From Synechococcus sp. CS-1332 (GTDB lineage: Bacteria; Cyanobacteriota; Cyanobacteriia; PCC-6307; Cyanobiaceae): a stretch of 36,704 nt of DNA. The stretch spans positions 1 to 36,704 of the forward strand of contig NZ_JAHLYP010000024.1 in the NCBI RefSeq assembly GCF_025127995.1, read 5' to 3'. This document shows positions 26,118 to 33,812 of the stretch, piece by piece; position 1 is the stretch's first letter; each line of letters opens with the position of its first letter. A model generated the notes under the pieces. The model saw nothing but the letters and a program-made list of their open reading frames with translations, was not told where the DNA came from and made no database searches. Both the position numbers and the translations under genes were made by a program.

Positions 26118-26131
26118 AGTACTTCTGTACT
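26118..26131. promoter_or_regulatory. Candidate LexA (SOS) box
   Basis: AGTACTTCTGTACT is a perfect inverted repeat (AGTAC-N4-GTACT, extended by one C/G pair at 26117 and 26132) and fits the cyanobacterial LexA consensus RGTACNNNDGTWCB at every position. It lies in the divergent gap between the MFS gene (ATG at 26085, minus) and tRNA-Gly (26135, plus). Its position 32 bases before the MFS start would suit repression of the minus-strand run. No clear -35/-10 pair is visible around it, and it could instead be a chance palindrome in the tRNA leader. Confidence 0.5.
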
Positions 26132-26134
26132 GCT

Positions 26135-28358
<2,224 letters not shown>

Positions 28359-28405
28359 GGGTACGTCGGGCTTCCGGACGCTGCCGCCGGGGGTTCAATG
28401 GGGCC

Positions 28406-29164
28406 ATGGCCAGTGCTGAAGCTTCCCTGTTGCCGCCCGAGGAGGGCCGACCGCCCCAGCGGGTGGGGCCCGGGTTGTGGCTGTTTGCGCCCAGCAGGGA
28501 GAGCCAGGGGGGCAGCGCCTGGCTGCTTGAGGCGGCCGGTGCCGATCTGCTCATCGATTGCCCCGCCTTCACCCGGGCCAACCTGCGGTTTCTGGCGGAC
28601 CGCCCCCGCCACCGGGCTGGTGGCAGCGCAGGGGCCCAGAGCTGGATCCTGCTCACCGGCCGCGGCGGCCACGGGCGCTGCCGCCGCTTGCAGCAGGCTC
28701 TGGGATGGCCGGTCCTGGTGCAGGAGCAGGAGGCCTACCTCCTGCCCGGAGTGGATCCGCTGCACACCTTCGCCAGCGAGCACCAACTCGGCCCTGAGGT
28801 GCGTTTGCTCTGGACGCCGGGGCCCTCCCCGGGGGCCTGCGTCGTGCATGTCGCCCCGGTGGGGGGCGTGGGCCAGGACGGGCTGTTCTGCGGCCGACTG
28901 CTGGTTCCGACGGCGCCGGCCCGGGTGGCTCCCCTGCGGCTGCGGGGGACCTTTCACTGGGGCCGCCAGCTCCGGAGCGTGGAAGGCCTGCGCCAGTGGC
29001 TGCCGGCCGGGTCCCCCGACTGGATCGCCAGCGGTGCCGGCCTGGGGGCTCTGAGGGGCCCGAAGCTGGTGGAGCAGGGCGCCTCCCAGCTGTGGGACCT
29101 GGATCTGCAGGCCCTGGCCCTCCAGCCCCCCGGCGGGGGGCCGCTCCCCAAACCGCTGTCATGA
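28406..29164 (+). CDS. Degenerate metallo-beta-lactamase-fold protein
   Basis: A 252-residue protein that follows the MBL-fold layout but lacks its metal site. The HxHxDH motif position reads LLTGRGGHGRC (residues 82-92), so the expected His, His, Asp and His ligands are G85, G87, H89 and G90, with none in register; a single histidine is left in the region. The HTPGHxPG position is WTPGPSPG, and the bridging Asp position is an Arg (FCGRLL). It is therefore probably a non-enzymatic scaffold or sensor. The ATG at 28406 is chosen because upstream codons are not family-like. It is divergent from glgX (47-base gap) and upstream of HU. Confidence 0.75.
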   Translation: MASAEASLLPPEEGRPPQRVGPGLWLFAPSRESQGGSAWLLEAAGADLLIDCPAFTRANLRFLADRPRHRAGGSAGAQSWILLTGRGGHGRCRRLQQALGWPVLVQEQEAYLLPGVDPLHTFASEHQLGPEVRLLWTPGPSPGACVVHVAPVGGVGQDGLFCGRLLVPTAPARVAPLRLRGTFHWGRQLRSVEGLRQWLPAGSPDWIASGAGLGALRGPKLVEQGASQLWDLDLQALALQPPGGGPLPKPLS

Positions 29165-29178
29165 GTGGACTTTTCTAG

Positions 29179-29207
29179 TTGCGGCCCCGCCGCAAGACCC
29201 ATACGAT
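29179..29207 (+). promoter_or_regulatory. Putative promoter of the HU gene
   Basis: TTGCGG (29179-29184) and TACGAT (29202-29207) are separated by 17 bases, a good housekeeping sigma spacing. Initiation would be expected around 29214, leaving a leader of about 98 bases. A GGAGG (29294-29298) lies 13 bases before the HU ATG. This is pattern recognition only. Confidence 0.4.
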
Positions 29208-29311
29208 TGGCGCGCTGAGCGCATCGGGCGGTCGGGGACTTCCGATTCGCCTCCATCACTCGACGTCCCGAACCCCGCCATCGCCACCTATCCGGAGGCT
29301 TCCCCCGAACA

Positions 29312-29587
29312 ATGAACAAAGCTGATCTCGTCAACATCGTGGCTGCCCGCACGGAGCTCACCAAGACCGACGTTTCCCTCGTGGTCGATGCCGCCATCGA
29401 AACCATTGTCGATTCGGTGGTTGAAGGCAAGAAGGTCTCCATCCTCGGTTTCGGGTCCTTCGAGCCCCGCGAGCGTTCTGCCCGTCAGGGTCTGAATCCC
29501 AAAACCGGCGAGAAGATCAAAATCCCCGCCAAGCGCGTGCCCGCTTTCACGGCCGGCAAGCTGTTCAAGGACAAGGTCCAGGGCTGA
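29312..29587 (+). CDS. hup: Nucleoid protein HU
   Basis: Histone-like dimeric protein that bends and compacts DNA. The 91-residue sequence starts MNKADLVNIVAARTELTKTD and carries the HU signature FGSFEPRERSARQGLNPKTG and the C-terminal IPAKRVPAFTAGKLFKD helix. A long leader with a good promoter suggests its own transcription start. GluQ follows after 23 bases on the same strand and may be co-transcribed. Confidence 0.98.
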   Translation: MNKADLVNIVAARTELTKTDVSLVVDAAIETIVDSVVEGKKVSILGFGSFEPRERSARQGLNPKTGEKIKIPAKRVPAFTAGKLFKDKVQG

Positions 29588-29610
29588 TCCGCACCGGAAG
29601 CCGTTTCGCC

Positions 29611-30600
29611 ATGCCAGCGGCCGCCGGGGCTCCGGCCCCGGCGCTGCGGCTTCCCCTCCATCTCCAGGCCCAGCTGGCCTCGGGTCTACGGCTTCGAGGC
29701 CAGGGATACACCACACGCTTCGCCCCCTCACCCACCGGCCCGCTGCACCGGGGCAACCTGCGCACCGCCCTGCTCAGCTGGCTTGAAGCCCGGCTCAGGG
29801 GCGGGCAATGGTTGCTGCGCATTGACGATCTCGACGGCCCCCGCAACCGGCCGGGTGCCGAGGCCGCGATCCTCAACGATCTCCGCTGGCTCGGGCTGGA
29901 CTGGGACGGTCCGGTGGTTCACCAGAGCGCCCGTCGCGGCCTCTACGCCACTGTCCTGTCGGCCCTGCGCCAGGCCGGCCGTCTCTACCCCTGCCGCTGC
30001 AGCCGGCGACTTCTTGCCGATGTTTCCGCACCCCACGGTGCCCTGGCGGTCTACCCGGGGTACTGCCGGGACCGTGCGCCCTTCTGGGGGGCCCAGGCCG
30101 GTCGACTGCCGAGCTGGCGCCTGCGACTGGAGCCCGGCGTTCTGCGCTGGCAGGAGCGTGGCGGGCCTTGCGGAGGCCAGGACGGTCCCGCCGCGGTGGG
30201 AGATGTGGTGCTGCGGCGGGCCGATGGCGTGGTGGCTTATCACCTGGCCACCGCCATCGACGAGCTGCTGATGGGCATCAGCGAGGTCGTACGCGGGGAT
30301 GATCTCTGGCCCTCCACCGGGGCCCAGGTGGCGGTGATGGCGACCCTCGGTTGCCCCCCGCCGGCCTACGCCCACGTTCCCCTCTGGCGGGATTCCAGGG
30401 GCGAGCGGCTCAGCAAGCGGGAGGGGGCCGAGGGGCTGGCCGGTCTGCGCAGCCGTGGGATGGATGCCCCAGCGGTGATCGGTTGCCTGGCGGCGAGTCT
30501 GGAGTTGGTGCCGCCGGGCAGCCGCCTCAGTGCCAGGGAGCTGGCGTCCAGCCTGTCCCCAGAGGCAGTGAAGGCATGCCAAGACCCGCAAAGGACCTAA
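29611..30600 (+). CDS. gluQ: Glutamyl-Q tRNA(Asp) synthetase
   Basis: Shortened GluRS paralogue that attaches glutamate to queuosine-34 of tRNA-Asp. The class I motifs are present: FAPSPTGPLHRGNL (HRGN in place of HIGH, H46) and ERLSKREGAEGL (KMSKS-like). Zinc ligands C128, C130 and C152 are in YPCRCSRRLL and YPGYCRD. There is no anticodon-binding domain, as expected for a protein of about 300 residues. The first 32 residues (Ala/Pro/Leu-rich) are an extension before the catalytic core, so a later start is possible, although no in-frame ATG lies there. Confidence 0.95.
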   Translation: MPAAAGAPAPALRLPLHLQAQLASGLRLRGQGYTTRFAPSPTGPLHRGNLRTALLSWLEARLRGGQWLLRIDDLDGPRNRPGAEAAILNDLRWLGLDWDGPVVHQSARRGLYATVLSALRQAGRLYPCRCSRRLLADVSAPHGALAVYPGYCRDRAPFWGAQAGRLPSWRLRLEPGVLRWQERGGPCGGQDGPAAVGDVVLRRADGVVAYHLATAIDELLMGISEVVRGDDLWPSTGAQVAVMATLGCPPPAYAHVPLWRDSRGERLSKREGAEGLAGLRSRGMDAPAVIGCLAASLELVPPGSRLSARELASSLSPEAVKACQDPQRT

Positions 30601-30688
30601 GCCAAAAATACTTAAGAAAGGTTTCGGAATTTAAGGGGTCTTGGCCAGGCACAGTGAGGAGATCAGAACAATCCCTCGCCCGTTGGTC

Positions 30689-30901
30689 ATGTCCCGCCAG
30701 GTGCCCTCAGCCGATTCGAGGAGCCAAGCCCTTGTCCCTTGCCGATGTCCCCAGTGCGGAGGCAGCGGATTGCTGAGAATTGATGATCAGCGTTACCGCA
30801 CCTGCCTCGATTGCCTGGGCCAGGGGCGCTCCCCGGCCATGGGCGCGGATGGACTGTTCTTTCGGATGGTCACCGCGACGTCCGTTTCCGCCGCCAGATG
30901 A
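30689..30901 (+). CDS. 70-residue protein with one DnaJ-type zinc centre
   Basis: Contains two CxxCxGxG motifs of the DnaJ zinc-finger type: C20-P-Q-C23-G-G-S-G27 and C39-L-D-C42-L-G-Q-G46, eleven residues apart. Together they can bind one zinc ion. There is no J domain or C-terminal DnaJ domain. The rest is short and basic (MSRQVPSADSRSQALVPCR) with a 24-residue tail. It may act as a thiol/zinc chaperone-like module, comparable in motif to plant BSD2, which has more copies; that comparison is inference. The ATG at 30689 is preferred to one at 30641. The 3' end overlaps a tiny convergent gene by 32 bases. Confidence 0.6.
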   Translation: MSRQVPSADSRSQALVPCRCPQCGGSGLLRIDDQRYRTCLDCLGQGRSPAMGADGLFFRMVTATSVSAAR

Positions 30902-30983
30902 AGAACGCGGTGGTCGCCACCACCGCCGCCAGAGGCGCCGCCGTGAGCAGCAGCAGGATCACAGCGGTCCAGTCGGTGTACAT
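30870..30983 (-). CDS. 37-residue single-span membrane protein
   Basis: The frame encodes MYTDWTAVILLLLTAAPLAA followed by VVATTAFFIWRRKRTSR: a short acidic/polar N terminus, one long hydrophobic helix and a basic C-terminal tail, the form of a small thylakoid or plasma-membrane subunit. I do not recognise it as a named photosystem, cytochrome b6f or NDH subunit. The ATG at 30983 gives a compact membrane protein; the longer upstream reading is not convincing. It converges with the zinc-centre gene, overlapping it by 32 bases, and is divergent from the exported protein at 31034. Confidence 0.5.
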   Translation of the reverse strand: MYTDWTAVILLLLTAAPLAAVVATTAFFIWRRKRTSR

Positions 30984-31033
30984 GGGGGCGTGTGTTGAAG
31001 CGGTGCCATCATCCCAGCAGACGCTCCCCGGCG

Positions 31034-31339
31034 ATGACCAATGACCAGCTCCTCCGCGAGGCTTCCCGAATGGGTTCAGCACTCCGTGCCCTCTCCCTGG
31101 CTGCTGCCCTGTTGCTTTCTCTGATCGGGGGAGCAGACAAGGTTCTGGCGAACGTGCAATTCGAGAATTGCGTCAGCGGTGCCGATGGCTCGATCACCTG
31201 TGACACGGTGCCCACGGGCAACACCCTGATGAATGACGTTGATGCCCGTTATGGATTGCTCCAGAACGCCAGTCCTGGCTGGAGTGAGTTCGAGCCTTAC
31301 CAGGGCTACGACGACGACTTCGGAGGCAATGAGACGTGA
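31034..31339 (+). CDS. Small exported protein, conserved in picocyanobacteria
   Basis: The 101-residue precursor has a signal-peptide-like stretch (LRALSLAAALLLSLIGGADK, then VLAN). The mature part, about 61 residues, is acidic, has two cysteines that could pair (FENCVSGADGSITCDTVP), and ends in the aromatic, acidic tail EFEPYQGYDDDFGGNET. I recall similar sequences with this PTGNTLMNDVDARYG core in marine Synechococcus, none with a known function. The ATG at 31034 is chosen because an upstream in-frame ATG (30992) would add unlikely residues. It probably acts in the periplasm or thylakoid lumen. Confidence 0.7.
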   Translation: MTNDQLLREASRMGSALRALSLAAALLLSLIGGADKVLANVQFENCVSGADGSITCDTVPTGNTLMNDVDARYGLLQNASPGWSEFEPYQGYDDDFGGNET

Positions 31340-31435
31340 TCACCCGGCGTTGGCCAGTTGCAACGACATGTGGCGTCACCTCGCGGGCGGCGCCTCCGCC
31401 GGGTTAGCTCAGAGGGGCTACTGACTGGGGTTGTG

Positions 31436-31699
31436 ATGCATTTCTGGGCACCCGAGATCGATCCGGCGCATCCCCTGGAGTGCACCCAGGCCGAGCGCTA
31501 TGTGCTGCAGCGTCTTTCCGACAGCTCCTATGTCTCCATCCGTCCTGTCGACCAGGGCCTGGGCGATGTGAGCGATCCGGCGTCGGCCTACCTGTTCCAT
31601 ACCCACGAGGCGGCCGTGCGCGCCGCCGGTGAGCTGAATCGTCTCGGTGGCGACGGCTTCGACGTGGTCAAGGTGGAATGGCCCGTTTCTTTGTGCTGA
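31436..31699 (+). CDS. 87-residue protein, function unknown
   Basis: Small soluble-looking protein starting MHFWAPEIDPAHPLECTQAE with an alpha/beta pattern: a helix (CTQAERYVLQRLSD), then YVSIRPVDQGL, then a helix (HTHEAAVRAAGELNRLG) and a terminal strand DGFDVVKVEW. No signal peptide, membrane span or known motif. The ATG at 31436 fits the conserved-looking start; the frame is open further upstream but is Arg-rich and unlikely to be coding. It lies 96 bases after the exported protein gene on the same strand. The following 150 bases (31700-31849) hold the leader of the AbrB-like gene. Confidence 0.55.
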   Translation: MHFWAPEIDPAHPLECTQAERYVLQRLSDSSYVSIRPVDQGLGDVSDPASAYLFHTHEAAVRAAGELNRLGGDGFDVVKVEWPVSLC

Positions 31700-31849
31700 G
31701 CATTTGGATGGGGATGGGCCCCAGCCCTGAAGTTCAGCCCTGGGCCGGTTCAGCCGCGAGTTGGTCCCTGGCTTGTATCGGCAGCTCGACTAATGACGAC
31801 AAGCCGATAAACCTTTATGCTGCGTCTTGTAAGGTTTTTTTTGCTCCCA

Positions 31850-32218
31850 ATGCTCACCGGATCTGATCTCCTGACCAAGGTCAAGGAGCTGGGCGATGTC
31901 TCGAAATCTGATTTGGTGCGTGGTTGCGGCTACGTCAGCACCAAGAAGGATGGCGCCGAGCGTTTGAATTTCACGGCTTTTTATGAGGCTCTTCTGGAAG
32001 CCAAGGGCGTCAGCCTGGGCGAAGGCGGTGGCAAAGGTGCGTCCAAAGGCGGTCGCAAACTCAGTTACGTGGCCACCGTCCAGGGCAACGGCAATCTTCT
32101 GGTGGGGAAGGCCTACACCGCCATGCTCGATCTGCAGCCCGGCGATGAATTCGAGATCAAGCTGGGTCGCAAGCAGATTCGCCTGATTCCTGCCGGATCC
32201 TCCGAAGACGACGATTGA
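31850..32218 (+). CDS. Cyanobacterial AbrB-like transcription regulator
   Basis: A 122-residue member of the cyAbrB family (Sll0359/Sll0822 type), global regulators of carbon/nitrogen balance and hydrogenase genes in other cyanobacteria. The N-terminal part (GSDLLTKVKELGDVSKSDLV, RGCGYVSTKKDGAERLNFTA) is the cyanobacteria-specific half. The C-terminal half (SYVATVQGNGNLLVGKAYTA, MLDLQPGDEFEIKLGRKQIR) is the AbrB/SpoVT DNA-binding fold, here at the C terminus as usual for this family. A Gly/Lys-rich hinge joins them. The ATG at 31850 is preferred to one at 31817. The leader has an eight-T run after a weak hairpin. Confidence 0.93.
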   Translation: MLTGSDLLTKVKELGDVSKSDLVRGCGYVSTKKDGAERLNFTAFYEALLEAKGVSLGEGGGKGASKGGRKLSYVATVQGNGNLLVGKAYTAMLDLQPGDEFEIKLGRKQIRLIPAGSSEDDD

Positions 32219-32263
32219 TCAGCGGGGTGCTGGCCGGAAGGGATGTCCGCGCAAGGCGCCTGG

Positions 32264-32773
32264 TCAGGTTGGCGGAGGTTGTTTTTCCCGCTTGTCCCGT
32301 TCGCAGGACACAAGGAAAGCGGTCACTTGATCGCCCCAGTTCACCACCACGAGCATGTTTCGGGGAGTTCTGGAGAACCCCTTCTGGGACAGCACGGCAA
32401 AGCCGTTGAGATCGTCATGGCTCACCAGGGGATGTCTGCCCTGAAGGGCCTGCCAGGCCCGCAGAAAGGTTTCCCCCTCCAGAGCGTGGCATCGGGCATA
32501 GGCCTCTTCGGTTCTGACGCCCTGGCGCCGCAGTCTCACGAAACAGTCCAGGTCTGGCCCGAGATGGTCGATCCAGCGGCCGAGATCCCCCACCGGCACC
32601 ACGCGGCTGGGGTCCGGGCTCCCGGACGCCAGCAGCAGGGCCGTGGTGGCCAGCGACCAGTGCGCTTCAGCCAACAGGCGTTCAGCGGCTTCGCTCAGGG
32701 CCCCATGGTGGCTCTCCAGCAGCCGTTCGTGCCGCACCCTCAGATCATCCATGGCTCGAGTATCGCCACCCAT
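32264..32773 (-). CDS. Hypothetical protein, function unknown
   Basis: A 169-residue protein that I do not recognise. The N-terminal half is helical (RHERLLESHHGALSEAAERL, LLAEAHWSLATTALLLASG). A Trp/Leu/Asp-rich middle follows (GDLGRWIDHLGPDLDCFVRL), then an alpha/beta end (DDLNGFAVLSQKGF, NMLVVVNWGDQVTAFLVSCE) with a basic tail. No signal peptide or membrane span. The ATG at 32773 or one at codon 8 (MDDLRVRH) could be used; the second is nearer the more regular sequence. It follows tRNA-Thr(CGT) by 41 bases on the same strand and could share its promoter. It converges on the AbrB-like gene with a 45-base gap. Confidence 0.6.
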   Translation of the reverse strand: MGGDTRAMDDLRVRHERLLESHHGALSEAAERLLAEAHWSLATTALLLASGSPDPSRVVPVGDLGRWIDHLGPDLDCFVRLRRQGVRTEEAYARCHALEGETFLRAWQALQGRHPLVSHDDLNGFAVLSQKGFSRTPRNMLVVVNWGDQVTAFLVSCERDKREKQPPPT

Positions 32774-32814
32774 GCAGCCGCACGGAAACGGCTGGAAGGG
32801 GGGATGAGCAGTGA

Positions 32815-32886
<72 letters not shown>

Positions 32887-32938
32887 ATCGGCCAAGAAAT
32901 TAGCATTCGTCAGTTAGCCCTCTGCTGCGCGCCATTCC

Positions 32939-33196
32939 ATGGGATCCGACCCGAAGAGATCCCTGGATCCTGAGCTGCGCCGCCGGTTGCTGGAAGAGGC
33001 CAGGACCCCGTGGCGGGGGCTCAGGCGGGCGCTGTGGTTCGCCTTGGTGGCTTCTGCCGGGCTTGGTCTGGCGACCATGGCGCTGCGGGCCTCCGCAGGC
33101 TCGGAGGTGGCCTCAGGGGACCTGCTGATCCAGGTCGGGGCCCTCAGCCTCTTCGGAGCGCTGCTCTGGTTCGACCGCAACCGGGTCGAGGGCTGA
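32939..33196 (+). CDS. DUF3493 family small membrane protein
   Basis: An 85-residue protein with a charged N terminus (RSLDPELRRRLLEEARTPWR) that leads into two hydrophobic helices (ALWFALVASAGLGLATMAL and VGALSLFGALLWF) and a short DRNRVEG end. The LRRRLLEEARTPWRGLRR lead-in followed by paired helices fits the cyanobacterial/plastid DUF3493 family, function unknown. Its ATG lies 52 bases from the divergent tRNA-Thr(CGT). The last 84 bases overlap the convergent gene for the low-complexity-tail membrane protein. Confidence 0.78.
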   Translation: MGSDPKRSLDPELRRRLLEEARTPWRGLRRALWFALVASAGLGLATMALRASAGSEVASGDLLIQVGALSLFGALLWFDRNRVEG

Positions 33197-33808
33197 GGCC
33201 TGCGGCAGCTTCTGGGGTTGCGGCAGCAGCAGTGGCTCTGGCAGCAGCAGCGGCAGACCCAGGCAAAGACGTTGCTGCTCCAGTTCCGTCTGGGTGAGCG
33301 GTGGGGTCCCTGCCACGGTCTCGGCGTTGCGGCTGAGCAGCCAGAGGGACTGGACCAGCTGCTGCCACTGCCACAGCATCACCGCCAGGATCAGGGCGGC
33401 CAGCAGCAGGGCCACCAGGCGAGGACTGGAGCTGAAGGGGGAGATGGGGGAGGCCACGGCCGCGTGGCGGTCAATCCACCACAGCAGGGGCAGGCCCAGG
33501 GCGGCACCGCCTGCGGTGGCCAGGGCCAGAGCTGGGGTGGCCTGAAGCCGACTGAGCCGGCGCTGCAGCTCCCTACGAGCCCGCATGGGGGTCTGCAGCA
33601 GCAGCAACGACCAGACGTCGGCGGGGCGACGCACCAGCAGCAGGGCTGGTGCCAGGGCGCCGATCGCCCAGCAGAGCAGCCTCTCCAGCCCCGGCAGGGG
33701 TCCGGGGTCGCTGCCGGCGAGCACCAGCAGCACCAGCAGGGCCTCGAGCGGCAACACCCCGAAGGAGATCAGCTGGAGCCAGAGCAGGGGCTCGCTGCGG
33801 GGTGTCAC
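33113..33808 (-). CDS. Low-complexity-tail membrane protein
   Basis: A 231-residue protein with about four hydrophobic helices (LLWLQLISFGVLPLEALLVL, LLCWAIGALAPALLLV, ALATAGGAALGLPLLWWI, LVALLLAALILAVMLW) and a C-terminal tail of Leu/Pro/Gln repeats (LGLPLLLPEPLLLPQPQKLP) then acidic residues. The organisation matches a picocyanobacterial family named for its low-complexity tail; its function is unknown. It starts with GTG, four bases after the infB stop, so it is probably translated from the infB transcript. The tail region, encoded by CAG-like repeats, overlaps the convergent DUF3493 gene by 84 bases. Confidence 0.75.
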   Translation of the reverse strand: MTPRSEPLLWLQLISFGVLPLEALLVLLVLAGSDPGPLPGLERLLCWAIGALAPALLLVRRPADVWSLLLLQTPMRARRELQRRLSRLQATPALALATAGGAALGLPLLWWIDRHAAVASPISPFSSSPRLVALLLAALILAVMLWQWQQLVQSLWLLSRNAETVAGTPPLTQTELEQQRLCLGLPLLLPEPLLLPQPQKLPQASALDPVAVEPEQRSEEAEGPDLDQQVP

Positions 33809-33812
33809 GGGA

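Noticed and set aside
31396-31440. tRNA-like GGGTTAGCTCAGAGG segment
   Set aside because: It resembles a D arm, but no anticodon arm, TTCRA T loop or matching acceptor strand follows, so it is not a tRNA gene.
33219-33260. CAG-rich short tandem-like repeat
   Set aside because: It is the coding sequence of the Leu/Pro/Gln low-complexity tail of the membrane protein, not a separate repeat element or CRISPR.
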